This document shows, one piece after another, positions 1 to 10,817 of a stretch of 64,000 nucleotides of DNA (its first letter is position 1; each line of letters opens with the position of its first letter). This DNA is from Mangrovihabitans endophyticus (GTDB lineage: Bacteria > Actinomycetota > Actinomycetes > Mycobacteriales > Micromonosporaceae), in assembly GCF_014646155.1 (NCBI RefSeq), contig NZ_BMMX01000012.1, positions 96,402 through 160,401 on the forward strand. The letters run 5' to 3'. Both the position numbers and the translations under genes were made by a program. A model generated the notes under the pieces. The model had not been told where the DNA came from. It did no database searches and saw nothing but the letters and a program-made list of their open reading frames with translations.

Positions 1-502
1 GGTCCACTTCGAGGCGGTGGCTGCGCTCCACCGAGTCGAAGTCGGGCAGGTCCAGCAGCACCAACCCGTGCAGGGCGGCCTCGTCGTCGCCGTCCAGCGC
101 GCTCTCCCGGATGAAGCGCTGGCGTGGCAGCACGCCGATCCAGTCGAGTAGCTGATTGGCTGGCTCCAGCGGACCCCATACGCAGGCATGCGCCACGCCG
201 GTGGTCGGCCGGCGCACGCCGACCGGCGACAGCCGGAGCCGGGCCAACGCGTTGAAGAGGCTCGACTTGCCGCTGCCGGTGCTGCCGGCCAGGGCAACCA
301 CGGTGTGGTCCCGGGACAGCGACAGCCGGCTGCCCGCGCGCTCCACCAACGTGTGCGCCGCCACCAGGTCACCGTCCGGGAGATACGGGTCGACCACGCG
401 CAGGAAGCGAGACAGCGCGCTGAGCCGTTCCGCCAGGCGTTCCGCGTCCACCCGGTCGTCGCCGTGGCCGAGCGCGTCCCGCACCTTTTCCACCAGGCTC
501 AC
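1..502 (-). CDS. P-loop GTPase, partial (runs off the left edge)
   Basis: The frame runs from a GTG at 502 off the left edge, giving 167 visible residues. A phosphate-binding loop GSTGSGKSS lies about 70 residues in, and a Walker B/G3-like DLPDFDS near the visible end. This matches the YfjP/Era/dynamin-like GTPases found as tandem pairs in actinobacteria. The GTG start lies 16 bp after the stop of the upstream GTPase gene, so the two are probably co-transcribed. An ATG at 522 is closed by a stop after seven codons and cannot be the start. Cellular role is unknown; membrane remodelling is inferred from the family only. The C-terminus is missing, so membrane segments cannot be assessed. Confidence 0.75.
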   Translation of the reverse strand, partial: MSLVEKVRDALGHGDDRVDAERLAERLSALSRFLRVVDPYLPDGDLVAAHTLVERAGSRLSLSRDHTVVALAGSTGSGKSSLFNALARLRLSPVGVRRPTTGVAHACVWGPLEPANQLLDWIGVLPRQRFIRESALDGDDEAALHGLVLLDLPDFDSVERSHRLEVD

Positions 503-518
503 GACGGTTGCACCAGGC

Positions 519-2540
519 TCATGACGACGTTCCTCCGGAGGGCGCGGTCAACGCGAGTTCTTCCCGGGCACGTTCCACCGCGGTGGCCGCGTGGCGCAAC
601 CCCGCGCCGGGATCGGCGTCGAGCCCGGCCGCAGCCGCGCGCTCGGTGTAGCGCGCCGCCTCGGCGTTGAGCAGGTCCGTGATCCGTTCCATCAAGTTCT
701 CCCGGGCCCGGCCGGCGAGCGTGCGGATCGCCTGGTCGCCGAAGATGGCCTCAAGGACCTTCTGCGCGGCGACGGTGGTGCCCGCGCCGACGGCAACCTC
801 CGCGCCGGTGGGGATGAAGGCGGTCGAGGTGAACACGGCGATCATCACCGCGAGGCCGGCGCCGTTCACCGCGTACGCCGCACCGCGCGCCACCACACGC
901 CGGTCCCCGGCCTCGGCACGGACGAGCTCCAGCACCCACTGCTGCCAGTCCCGGACCAGGCGCTCGGCGCGATCCGGGAGATCGGGCGCGGGCCGTTGCA
1001 GGGCCGGTTCCAGCAGCGCCACCCCGGCCGGGTGGGCCTGCCACGCCTGCCAGGCCTGTTCGGAGGCGTCCGCGCACACTCCCCGGATCAGCGTGACCAG
1101 TTGGGACTCCAGCGCGTCCTGCAGGTTGCGGCCGGGCGCCGGGCGCCCGGTGAGGGCGGCCACCAGCCGGTCGCGGACCTGTCCCACGCGCGATTCGAGG
1201 GTGCGCAGGAACTCGCCGGTGCCGATGAATTCCTGCCAGCGTGCGAGCACCTCGCCGCGCAGCAGGCGGCCGTCCTGCAGCCCCTGCTCGATGGTGCGGC
1301 GGGCGGTCCGGTAGGCCGCGATCACCCGCTCCTGCAGCGCGGCGGCGGCACGGCTCTGCTCGTCGGCGGCCTCGGCCAGCCCTTCCACGGTGGGCTGCAG
1401 CGCCGCGAGTGCACCGTCCAGCGTCTGCCGCACGACCGCGGCCCGCGCGCTCGCGTCCACGGCGAGCTGCGCGAACCAGTCGCGCAGGGGCGCGGTGACG
1501 TCGTCCGGCAGCAGCCCCTGAGCCTCCAGGTGCGTTTCCGGCATGACGAACAGCGGGGCGGCCGACATGTCATGCGCGGCCAGCATCTCGCCGAGATGCG
1601 CCGAGACCTCACCGGCCGCCTCGGCTGGAACGCGGTCGAGCACCAGCGCGATCACGGTGCCGCGCAACCGTGCGGTGGTCAGCAACTCCCACGGGACGGC
1701 ATCCGCGTATCGGGCTGCCGTGGTCACGAAGAGCCACAGGTCGGCGGCGGCCAGGAGCTGGGCCGCCAGGGCGCGGTTGCGGTCCACCACCGAGTCGATG
1801 TCCGGCGCGTCCAGGAAGGCGAGCCCCGACCCGAGCGCGGGCGCGGGGACCAACTGCAGGGTCCGCGGGTCGGTGCTCGACTCGGTGATGCGTGTCAGGC
1901 CGGGCAGCAGTTCGCCCTGCCGGAACCAGGGCAGGTCGTCCGGGTGGCTGACCAGGACCGGGGAGCGGGTGGTCGGACGCAGCACGCCGGCAGCGCTGAC
2001 CGGTGCCCGGACCAGACTGTTCACGAGCGTGGACTTGCCCGCGCCGGTGGAGCCGCCGACCACCACCAGCAGCGGTGCGTCCAGACGCGCCAGGCGTGGC
2101 AGAAGGTAATCGTCGAGCTGTGACACCAGCGCCGTACCCACCCGGCGGGCCTCGTCGGCGGAGGGCATGGCCAGCGGATAGGTCGTCCCGCCGATGGTCG
2201 CCCGCAGGCGGCTGAGCGCCTCGGCCAGCCGCCCGAGTGCGGGCGGTGGTTCCGCCATGACAGGCGGTTCGGACACCGTGTCCGCTGCGGTGGATTGCTC
2301 GGTCGTGGGACCCTTCACCTGCGCATCCCGCCGATCGGCCGGGGATGACGACGACTCGGCCGGGGATGACGGCGACGGTTGGCCAGCGTTTGGCGCCGGA
2401 GCCGGGGCGCGGTTGTCCGGGGCGGCGTCGGCGGCCGTCGCCTGCTCCGGCGGCCGGGCCTCGACGTCGTCCTTCTCCGGTCCTGGCGCGGAGGCGGCGG
2501 CGGAGGCCGGCGATCCGACCGCGTCACCGTGCGTCGTCAC
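519..2540 (-). CDS. Dynamin-like/YfjP-family GTPase with C-terminal hydrophobic segment
   Basis: 673 residues. The first ~120 are Pro/Ala/Ser-rich and low complexity. The GTPase domain then shows G1 GGSTGAGKSTLVNSL, G3 DAPDIDSV and a G4-like LVLDRVP. A helical middle follows, then a hydrophobic stretch near residues 560-610 (GLAVMIAVFTSTAFIP) that could insert in or bend membrane. This architecture fits bacterial dynamin-like or GTPase-plus-hairpin proteins; substrate and role are unknown. It is transcribed divergently from dnaK and is followed at 16 bp by a second GTPase, a two-gene operon that suggests a heteromeric pair. The exact start within the low-complexity N-terminus is uncertain. 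Confidence 0.75.
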   Translation of the reverse strand: MTTHGDAVGSPASAAASAPGPEKDDVEARPPEQATAADAAPDNRAPAPAPNAGQPSPSSPAESSSSPADRRDAQVKGPTTEQSTAADTVSEPPVMAEPPPALGRLAEALSRLRATIGGTTYPLAMPSADEARRVGTALVSQLDDYLLPRLARLDAPLLVVVGGSTGAGKSTLVNSLVRAPVSAAGVLRPTTRSPVLVSHPDDLPWFRQGELLPGLTRITESSTDPRTLQLVPAPALGSGLAFLDAPDIDSVVDRNRALAAQLLAAADLWLFVTTAARYADAVPWELLTTARLRGTVIALVLDRVPAEAAGEVSAHLGEMLAAHDMSAAPLFVMPETHLEAQGLLPDDVTAPLRDWFAQLAVDASARAAVVRQTLDGALAALQPTVEGLAEAADEQSRAAAALQERVIAAYRTARRTIEQGLQDGRLLRGEVLARWQEFIGTGEFLRTLESRVGQVRDRLVAALTGRPAPGRNLQDALESQLVTLIRGVCADASEQAWQAWQAHPAGVALLEPALQRPAPDLPDRAERLVRDWQQWVLELVRAEAGDRRVVARGAAYAVNGAGLAVMIAVFTSTAFIPTGAEVAVGAGTTVAAQKVLEAIFGDQAIRTLAGRARENLMERITDLLNAEAARYTERAAAAGLDADPGAGLRHAATAVERAREELALTAPSGGTSS

Positions 2541-2621
2541 GGGTAAAGCGTGCCCGATCGATACGACACAGACAACAGGTGCCGCTGTGCCGTGACCGGA
2601 CAGGAATGTGGGGAACGCAAC

Positions 2622-2640
2622 TTGCGCCCAGTTGGCTCAA
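2622..2640 (+). promoter_or_regulatory. Degenerate HAIR-like HspR operator
   Basis: TTGCGC-N7-GCTCAA has the spacing of the HspR inverted repeat (HAIR, consensus CTTGAGT-N7-ACTCAAG). One arm is good and one weak. It sits 35 bp upstream of a better copy and may be a secondary site. Inferred from pattern only. Confidence 0.4.
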
Positions 2641-2647
2641 CTTCGAT

Positions 2648-2676
2648 TTGACGATGCCGATGATCGTGGCATCATT
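2648..2676 (+). promoter_or_regulatory. dnaK promoter (-35 TTGACG, 17-bp spacer, weak -10 ATCATT)
   Basis: TTGACG at 2648-2653 is followed after 17 bp by ATCATT at 2671-2676. This is consistent with a vegetative-type actinobacterial promoter with a poor -10. The -10 overlaps the HAIR at 2675-2693, so HspR binding would block RNA polymerase. Confidence 0.5.
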
Positions 2677-2693
2677 GAGCCAGGTCCGCTCAA
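2675..2693 (+). promoter_or_regulatory. HAIR operator for HspR in front of dnaK
   Basis: A perfect inverted repeat TTGAGC-N7-GCTCAA fits the HAIR consensus in arm sequence and in the 7-bp spacing. It lies ~50 bp upstream of the dnaK start and overlaps the likely -10. HspR is encoded at the end of the same operon, so this is classical autoregulated heat-shock repression with DnaK as co-repressor. Confidence 0.85.
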
Positions 2694-2744
2694 CTTGGGC
2701 CGGAGTCAGCACGAAGCAAGCCAGCATGAAGCGAGGAAGCGAAC

Positions 2745-4636
<1,892 letters not shown>

Positions 4637-4640
<4 letters not shown>

Positions 4641-5317
4641 CCGCCGCGGAGGACGAGAACGACGGTCGGACGACCGAGCGCGTCGTCATCCGCAACCGTC
4701 GCAAGATCAATCCGAACCAAATGCCGGCAGGGGAATCCGTGAGCGAGGACGAGGCCAAGGCGAAGGCCAAGGAGCAGGCCGGCGGTGCGCACCGCGCGCC
4801 CGAGACGGACGAGAACGACGCATCGGGTGCCACCGAGTCCGCGGAGCGCACGGAACCGGCCGCGGGCGAGGCTTCCGGGTTGGGCGCCGAGCTGGAAGCA
4901 CTGCGCACCGACCTCGAAGAACGGACTCGCGACCTGCAACGGATCAGCGCCGAGTACGCCAACTACCGCAAGCGGGTCGATCGTGACCGGGCCACGGCAG
5001 CCGAGCAGACCACCGGTCACGTGCTGACCGCGCTGCTGCCGGTGCTCGACGACATCGATCGGGCCCGCGAGCACGGCGACCTGGTCGGCCCGTTCGCCAC
5101 AGTGGCCGAGTCGCTGAACGCGGCGACCGGGAAGCTGGGACTGGTCGGGTTCGGTGAGAAGGGCGATCCCTTCGACCCGACCCGGCACGAGGCGGTGGCG
5201 CACCAGACGTCGGCCGACGTCAGCGAGCCGACGTGCGTCGAGGTGATGCGCCGTGGTTACACCCTGGGCGAGCGCTTGCTGCGTCCCGCCCTGGTCGCGG
5301 TCGCTGATCCGGAGTGA
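4637..5317 (+). CDS. grpE: Nucleotide exchange factor GrpE
   Basis: 226 residues from a GTG that overlaps the dnaK stop (GTGA at 4637-4640), indicating translational coupling. The N-terminal ~85 residues are acidic and disordered. A helical segment ([20 protein letters not shown]) and the GrpE core with [12 protein letters not shown] follow. The C-terminal beta domain contains [15 protein letters not shown] and [15 protein letters not shown], both family hallmarks. Homodimeric exchange factor releasing ADP from DnaK. A second possible start, the GTG before SEDEAKAK (4739), would drop 34 residues; the overlap favours 4637. Confidence 0.95.
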
Positions 5318-5328
5318 TCTGCTCGATT

Positions 5329-5360
5329 GTCCCGCCCGCCGGCTCAGCGGCGGGCGGGAC
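5329..5360 (+). terminator. Intercistronic GC hairpin between grpE and dnaJ
   Basis: A perfect 13-bp inverted repeat (GTCCCGCCCGCCG / CGGCGGGCGGGAC) with a 6-nt loop sits between the grpE stop and the dnaJ ribosome site. No T-tract follows. It may partially terminate or stabilise mRNA and so set DnaJ levels below DnaK; that role is inferred. Confidence 0.5.
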
Positions 5361-5390
5361 GTCCCGATTCGTCAGGAGGGGGTGGACCAG

Positions 5391-6581
5391 ATGAGTTCGA
5401 AGGACTGGCTTGAGAAGGACTTCTACGCCGTCCTCGGGGTGAGCAAGTCCGCCTCGTCCGACGACATCAAGAAGGCGTACCGGAAACTGGCGCGGGAACT
5501 GCACCCGGACCGCAACCCGGGCAACAAGGACGCCGAGGACAAGTTCAAGGCCGCTTCCGAGGCGTACGACGTGCTTGCCGACGAGCGCAAGCGCAAGGAG
5601 TACGACGAGATGCGCTCGTTGTTCGGCTCCGGGGCGTTCCGCCGCGGAGCCCGCACGGGCGGTGGCGGCGGCACCCAATTCGACCCGTCGGACCTGTTCG
5701 GCGGCTTCACCGGGGCCGGTGCCGGCCAGGCCGGTGGCGACCGGCGGTTCGGTGGCGCCGGCTTCTCGGACATCTTCAGTTCGATCTTCTCGGGCGGCAC
5801 CGGCGGCGGCACGCGCCGCGGGCCGCAGCGCGGCCGTGACGTGGAAGCCGAGGTCACGCTCGATTTCGTGCACGCGGTGAAGGGCACGACGCTGCCGCTG
5901 ACGCTGCGCTCGCCGGGCGTGTGCGACACCTGTCACGGCAACGGCGCGAAGCCGGGCACCACGCCCCGCACTTGCCCGCAGTGCTCCGGAACCGGGCTGA
6001 TCTCCCGCAACCAGGGGTCGTTCAGCTTCTCCGAGCCGTGCCGCGAATGCCAGGGCTCGGGGCAGATCGTGGACGACAAGTGCCCGGAATGCCGTGGCAC
6101 CGGCGGGGTGACCAAGAACCGCACCATCAACGTCCGGTTCCCCGCGGGCGTCGCCGACGGGCAGCGGATCCGGCTCAGTGGCCGCGGCGAACCGGGCGCC
6201 CGCGGCGGCACCGCGGGCGATCTGTACGTGCAGGTCCGGGTCCGTCCGGACGAGTTGTTCGGGCGCAAGGGCGACGATCTCACGCTCACCGTGCCGATCA
6301 CGATGGCCGAAGCCGTGCTGGGCGCCGATCTGCGGGTGCCCACCCTCGACGCGCCGGTCACCTTGCGAGTGCCGCCCGGAACGCCCAGCGGCCGGACGCT
6401 GCGCGCGCGGGGCAAGGGCGTGGCGCGGCGCAACGCCGAGGCCGGCGATCTGCTGGTCACCGTCGAGGTGCAGGTGCCGGCGTCGGTGTCGGACGAGGCT
6501 CGGGACGCGCTGGAGCAGTTCGCCAAGCTGACTCCGCCGGCGGCCCGGGAGCGCATCGAGGCACGGTTGCGCCGGTCTTGA
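5391..6581 (+). CDS. dnaJ: Co-chaperone DnaJ (Hsp40, type I)
   Basis: 396 residues from the ATG preceded by AGGAGGGGG, beginning [21 protein letters not shown] domain with the HPD motif ([10 protein letters not shown]), then a Gly/Phe-rich linker with [10 protein letters not shown]. Four zinc-binding repeats follow: [32 protein letters not shown]. The C-terminal substrate-binding domain is complete, so this is a full type I DnaJ. It stimulates DnaK ATPase and delivers clients. Third gene of the dnaK operon. The upstream in-frame extension is part of grpE sequence read in another frame and is not used. Confidence 0.97.
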   Translation: MSSKDWLEKDFYAVLGVSKSASSDDIKKAYRKLARELHPDRNPGNKDAEDKFKAASEAYDVLADERKRKEYDEMRSLFGSGAFRRGARTGGGGGTQFDPSDLFGGFTGAGAGQAGGDRRFGGAGFSDIFSSIFSGGTGGGTRRGPQRGRDVEAEVTLDFVHAVKGTTLPLTLRSPGVCDTCHGNGAKPGTTPRTCPQCSGTGLISRNQGSFSFSEPCRECQGSGQIVDDKCPECRGTGGVTKNRTINVRFPAGVADGQRIRLSGRGEPGARGGTAGDLYVQVRVRPDELFGRKGDDLTLTVPITMAEAVLGADLRVPTLDAPVTLRVPPGTPSGRTLRARGKGVARRNAEAGDLLVTVEVQVPASVSDEARDALEQFAKLTPPAARERIEARLRRS

Positions 6582-6644
6582 CACCAACCGGTGGCGAGCT
6601 GACACACAACGGGGTGGAGGGGACCTTCGGGAAAGGGGCGGCAC

Positions 6645-7085
6645 ATGTACGAAGAGATCAACATCTCGGTGGAGCAGGCCTCCGACGCGAAGGTCTTGAT
6701 CATCTCGGTGGCCGCGCGGCTAGCCGGTATGCATCCACAGACCCTGCGGCAGTACGACCGGCTGGGACTGGTGCAAGCCGGTCGCGCCGGTGGCGGGGGC
6801 CGGCGTTACAGCGAGCGCGACGTGGCGCTACTGCGCGAGGTGCAGCGCCTCAGCCAGGAGGACGGCGTCAATCTGGCCGGCATCAAGCGCATCATCGGCC
6901 TGGAGCAACTGGTCAGCGACCTGCAGGAGCAGGTCGCGGAGCTCACCCAGGAACTTCGGGTGGCGTACGCCCGGATCGCCGAGATGGAAGCCATGTCACC
7001 GTACGCGCCGAGCCGCGACCTCGTCCGCCAGGAACGTCCGTCCACCGCCCTGGTGGTGTGGCGTCCGCGTCGCCCGCACACGTGA
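6645..7085 (+). CDS. hspR: Heat-shock repressor HspR (MerR family)
   Basis: 146 residues. The MerR-type winged helix shows LIISVAARLAGMHPQTLRQY, DRLGLV and GGRRYSERDVALLREVQRL, followed by a coiled coil (LEQLVSDLQEQVAELTQEL). ATG preceded by GAAAGGGG. It binds HAIR inverted repeats with DnaK as co-repressor; such sites occur here upstream of dnaK and clpB. Last gene of the chaperone operon, giving negative feedback. The ~20-residue C-terminal tail after the coiled coil is basic. Confidence 0.96.
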   Translation: MYEEINISVEQASDAKVLIISVAARLAGMHPQTLRQYDRLGLVQAGRAGGGGRRYSERDVALLREVQRLSQEDGVNLAGIKRIIGLEQLVSDLQEQVAELTQELRVAYARIAEMEAMSPYAPSRDLVRQERPSTALVVWRPRRPHT

Positions 7086-7092
7086 CGGCGCG

Positions 7093-7545
7093 TCAGCGCC
7101 GCCCGAACAGGGCGAGCCGACGCGGATGCCGGACCAGGCCGCCCTCGATCCATTCCTGGTAGTCGAAGAGCTCGGGGCGGGTGGACAACACCCGGCAGTT
7201 GTGCGCCCAAATGGCCATCGGCTCGTCGCCGACCTCCTCCGCGCGCTCGATGTATTTCTTCAGGCGGCGCTTGCGCTGCGACGTCGCATTCGACCGGACG
7301 CCGTCGGCGGCGTAGATATACATGCAGTGCAGCGCGAACCGGCGCGCCGGACACTGCCGGTCCATCGCCAGCTCGAACAGCGTCGGCCCGAGGACGTCGC
7401 CGGAGATCAGCAGGTCCCAGTCGAACGGCATGGTGTCCAGCGGGACGGACTCCGGGTGATAGGCCCAGGCGCGCAGTTCCTCCGGCCGGGGGTCGACCGG
7501 GTTGGCGAAGCCGGGGAATCCCGAGTCACGCTCACGCACGCTCAC
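7093..7545 (-). CDS. Conserved actinobacterial hypothetical protein
   Basis: 150 residues, converging on hspR with only 7 bp between stops. No signal peptide or membrane segment. Features are a Trp/acidic-rich N-terminus (PEELRAWAYHPESVP), a central basic stretch (SQRKRRLKKYIERAEE) and a C-terminal ELFDYQEWIEGGLVRHP. I do not recognise a catalytic motif. The even composition and codon pattern, and the clean ends against neighbours, support a real gene. Function unknown. Confidence 0.7.
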   Translation of the reverse strand: MSVRERDSGFPGFANPVDPRPEELRAWAYHPESVPLDTMPFDWDLLISGDVLGPTLFELAMDRQCPARRFALHCMYIYAADGVRSNATSQRKRRLKKYIERAEEVGDEPMAIWAHNCRVLSTRPELFDYQEWIEGGLVRHPRRLALFGRR

Positions 7546-7685
7546 GCCGCCGCCTCGTCCTCATCGAGCCGTCTCATCACCGAATCGAGCGAAACGCTAG
7601 CGTGCCGGACGGTTCCGACGGAAGGTGCCCGGGATCACAATGTGATACTCGTCGGTAGCTTTGAGCTGCCCGAATGATGATGAGA

Positions 7686-8891
7686 TCAGTCGGTCGCCGG
7701 TACCCGTTCGGTTGTTCGGCGGGTGGCGGCGCGTCGGCGCAGCCACGACTTGGCCCAGGCGTAGTCCGGGATGCGCGCCAGCAGCGGACCGCTCACCACC
7801 GTGATCAAGACGTACGCGGTGGCCAGCGGGGCCAACTGGGGTTGCACCCCCGAGACGACCGCCAGGCCCGCGATGACCACGGAGAACTCGCCTCGTGGCA
7901 TGAGTGCCAGACCGGCCCGTAACCGGCCGGGCAGCGCGATGCCGGCCTGTCGTGCCGCGACATAACCGGTCAGCACCTTGGTCGCCATGGTCAGCACCGC
8001 CAGACCGAACGCCGGCAGGAGCACCGGTGGCATGTCGGCGGGGTTGGTGGTGAGCCCGAAGAACACGAAGAACACCGCCGCGAACAGATCCCGCAACGGC
8101 GACAGCATCTCGACCGCGTGATGGGCGACCTGGCCGGACAGCGCGATGCCGACCAGGAAGGCGCCGACCGCGGCGGAGACGTTGAGCTCAGCCGCGACCC
8201 CGGCGACGAACAGCGTCAAGCCGAGCACGCTGAGCAGCAGCGCCTCGGCGTCCTGCACCGATACCGCCTTGGAGATCGCCCCGCCGTACCGGATGGCGAG
8301 CACCAGCACCGCGATCACCGTCACCACCGCGACGGCCAGGGCCTGCATGCCTCCGACGAATCCGACGCCGGCCAGCACCGCGGTGATCAGGGGCAGATAG
8401 AAGGCCATCGCGAGATCCTCGATGACCAGCACGGAGAGGATCACCGGGGTCTCCCGGTTGCCGAGCCGGCCGAGATCGCCGAGCACCTTGGCGACCACGC
8501 CGGATGACGACACCCAGGTGATGCCGGCGAGCACGAGGGTGGCCTTCCACCCCCAGCCGAGCAGCAGCGCGAAGGCGGCGCCGGGCAGCGCGTTGAGCAG
8601 CGCGTCCACGATGCCCGCCGGCGCCGCCGACCGCAGGTTACCGACGAGTTCGGTGGCGGAGTACTCCAGACCCAGCATGACCAGCAACAGGATCACGCCG
8701 ATCTCGGCGCCGACCTCGATGAACTCTTCACTCGCCGACAGCGGCAGCAACCCACCGTGCCCGAACGCCAGCCCGGCCAAGAGGTACAGCGGGATCGGGG
8801 AGAGCCCGATCCGGCGACCCAGGCGGCCCAGCATGCCGAGCGCGAAGAGCAGCGCGCCGACCTCGATGAGAAGGACCGTCGTGCCGTGCAC
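7686..8891 (-). CDS. Cation:proton antiporter, KhtU-like (CPA2 family)
   Basis: 401 residues, hydrophobic throughout, about 12 membrane spans. It starts LIEVGALLFALGMLGRLGRR and contains ILLLVMLGLEYSATELV and GAFLVGIALSGQ, typical of KefB/KhtU-type CPA2 exchangers. There is no attached TrkA-N/C domain; the regulatory domain is encoded separately just upstream, as in the Bacillus KhtTU pair. GTG start 4 bp after the khtT-like stop. Inferred role: K+(NH4+)/H+ exchange at the cytoplasmic membrane, gated by the partner. Confidence 0.85.
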   Translation of the reverse strand: MHGTTVLLIEVGALLFALGMLGRLGRRIGLSPIPLYLLAGLAFGHGGLLPLSASEEFIEVGAEIGVILLLVMLGLEYSATELVGNLRSAAPAGIVDALLNALPGAAFALLLGWGWKATLVLAGITWVSSSGVVAKVLGDLGRLGNRETPVILSVLVIEDLAMAFYLPLITAVLAGVGFVGGMQALAVAVVTVIAVLVLAIRYGGAISKAVSVQDAEALLLSVLGLTLFVAGVAAELNVSAAVGAFLVGIALSGQVAHHAVEMLSPLRDLFAAVFFVFFGLTTNPADMPPVLLPAFGLAVLTMATKVLTGYVAARQAGIALPGRLRAGLALMPRGEFSVVIAGLAVVSGVQPQLAPLATAYVLITVVSGPLLARIPDYAWAKSWLRRRAATRRTTERVPATD

Positions 8892-8895
8892 CGGC

Positions 8896-9393
8896 TCAGT
8901 CGCCGATGTCGCCGGCCAGGATGGCGGTGACGCCGTCCAGGCCCTGCCGGGTGCCGACGACGACCACCACGTCGTTCGCCTCGAAGACGAACGAGGGGCC
9001 GGGCGAGGCGATGACCTCCCGGTCGCGCAGCACGGCGACGATGGACGCCCCGGTACGCGTACGAGCGCGGGCGTCGCCCATGCGTCGCCCGACGAACATC
9101 GATCCCGCGGGGATGGCGATCTGCTCGGTGAGCAGCCCCGCCGCCTGCTGGCGCAGACCGGCGAGCTGCCCCAGCATCAGCGAGGCGCCGAGCACGTCGG
9201 CCAGCGCCGCCGCCTCGTCGTCGGTCAGTGGTATCGAGGCCAGGCAGGCATCCGGATCGTCGACGTCGTAGAGCACCAGGTCGCGCCGGCCGTTGCGGTG
9301 TGAGACCACACCGACCGTACGACCGGAGTTGGTCACCAGATCGTGACGGACGCCGATGCCCGGAAGCGGAGTCTGTTCTACCCGTACACGCAC
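8896..9393 (-). CDS. TrkA-C (RCK_C) regulatory subunit, KhtT-like
   Basis: 165 residues. The N-terminal ~70 residues (PLPGIGVRHDLVTNSGRTVG) match KhtT-type proteins. A C-terminal RCK_C/TrkA-C domain follows: GSMFVGRRMGDARARTRTGA, then VIASPGPSFVFEANDVVVVV. It is likely a cytosolic ligand-sensing subunit gating the CPA2 antiporter encoded immediately downstream. First gene of a two-gene operon with GTG start. Confidence 0.85.
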   Translation of the reverse strand: MRVRVEQTPLPGIGVRHDLVTNSGRTVGVVSHRNGRRDLVLYDVDDPDACLASIPLTDDEAAALADVLGASLMLGQLAGLRQQAAGLLTEQIAIPAGSMFVGRRMGDARARTRTGASIVAVLRDREVIASPGPSFVFEANDVVVVVGTRQGLDGVTAILAGDIGD

Positions 9394-9435
9394 GTCTCTA
9401 CGGTAACGGCCATGAAGATCATCTGACCCGTACGT

Positions 9436-10671
9436 TCACTGGTGACTCGTCATGTCACCGGCGCGGGTGGCCTGCGCGGCGGTGCGCGCGGGTGGCCGGG
9501 TCACCACCAACAGCGCCAGCCCGGCCGCGGCCAGACCGGTGCAGAGCACGAAGGCCAGCCGGAAGCCGAAGTGCTGGGCGAGCCCGAACAGCGGGCCGGC
9601 GAGCATCGCCCCGAGCGGGAACGCGTTGGTGAACAGCGTGGTGGCCTGCCCGGGCCGGCCCGGCAGCATGTCCTGGACGTAGCTGATGCCCAGGCCGGTG
9701 ACCGCGGCGATGAAGGTCGCGTTGACGATCTGGGCGGCGAGCAGCATCCCAACCGCGTGCGAGGCGCTGGCCAACGCGTAGTAGGCCACGCCGCAGGCGC
9801 CGCCGGCGAGGATCAGGACGCGCGCCGGCACGCGGGTGGACAGGGCGCCGAACCCGAGCATCAGCGGGATTTCCAGCGCGGCGCAGAGGCCGAGGACGAG
9901 TCCGGAGTCGGACACTTCGCCGCCCAGATCGCGGCTGACGTACAGCGGCAGCGCTTGCACCGCGAGGGTGAGCGGCGTCTGGAGGAGGATGAAGCCGATG
10001 CTGGTGAACAGCAGAACGGGCCACGACGCGTCGGGCGCGTCGGAACCCGTCGGCCCGGTCGGTCGCGGGCGTTCCGGCGGCCCGAGCTCGCGCAGCCACA
10101 CCACCCCGACGAGCAGCGACAGCGCATAGAAGACGGCCGCGGTGCCGTAAACCAATCGAAACCCACCGGCCTCCAGGATGACCGCGGCCATCGGCGGGCC
10201 GGCCACCCAGGCGATGGAGAAGACGGTACGCAGCGCGCTGATCCCCATCGCCGCGCGTGCCGGGCTGTTGCGCTGCAGCACCTGACGCGCGTACGCGAAG
10301 GTCTGCGGGAAGAGCGCGTTGGCGACCGCCGTGGCGGTCACCGTGAGCAGCAACAGGATCCAGTAGCTGCGGATGACCGACGTCAGCGACGTGCCGATCA
10401 CTCCGGCGGCGGCGGCCGTGATGATGATGCGACGGCGGACGGCCCCACGGTCGGATATCCGACCGATCAGCGTGGAGGAGACCACGCCGGCCAGCGGCGC
10501 CGCGATGAGCAGGCCGGTGACCTGAAGCGGGCCGGCCTCCACCTCGGTGGTCAGGAACAGGGCGAGGAACGGCATGACGATCGAGACCGACATGCCCACG
10601 CTCAGGAAGATCAGACCGAGGGGGAGCAGGGCCCGGCCAACGCTCGGGCGCGGTGGAGTCTGAGCGGCCAC
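9436..10671 (-). CDS. MFS transporter, sugar-efflux (SetA-like) type
   Basis: 411 residues with 12 predicted membrane helices. The first helix LLPLGLIFLSVGMSVSIVMP leads to a loop with GRISDRGAVRRR, the MFS motif A region. A hydrophilic central loop (ELGPPERPRPTGPTG) separates the halves. Features such as NALFPQTFAYARQ recall the SetA/SotB sugar efflux subgroup, but the substrate is not certain. GTG start with GAGAAG upstream. Divergent from the FG-GAP gene; 42 bp separate it from the upstream khtT-like start region. Confidence 0.8.
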   Translation of the reverse strand: MAAQTPPRPSVGRALLPLGLIFLSVGMSVSIVMPFLALFLTTEVEAGPLQVTGLLIAAPLAGVVSSTLIGRISDRGAVRRRIIITAAAAGVIGTSLTSVIRSYWILLLLTVTATAVANALFPQTFAYARQVLQRNSPARAAMGISALRTVFSIAWVAGPPMAAVILEAGGFRLVYGTAAVFYALSLLVGVVWLRELGPPERPRPTGPTGSDAPDASWPVLLFTSIGFILLQTPLTLAVQALPLYVSRDLGGEVSDSGLVLGLCAALEIPLMLGFGALSTRVPARVLILAGGACGVAYYALASASHAVGMLLAAQIVNATFIAAVTGLGISYVQDMLPGRPGQATTLFTNAFPLGAMLAGPLFGLAQHFGFRLAFVLCTGLAAAGLALLVVTRPPARTAAQATRAGDMTSHQ

Positions 10672-10817
10672 GACTTCTCACCGTACGGGTCTGCCGATCG
10701 AGAACCGAGGGATGCGCCACGTGTCCGGGATCACGTCCGGCCGAAGAAAACGAGGCCCGGAGGTATCGACACCGGTGGTTACCTTCGGCGGTCCATCTGA
10801 TGAACGGAGAATTGCTC

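Noticed and set aside
591..2123. Long plus-strand frame opposite the dynamin-like GTPase
   Set aside because: Typical high-GC antisense shadow; the minus-strand frame contains all GTPase motifs.
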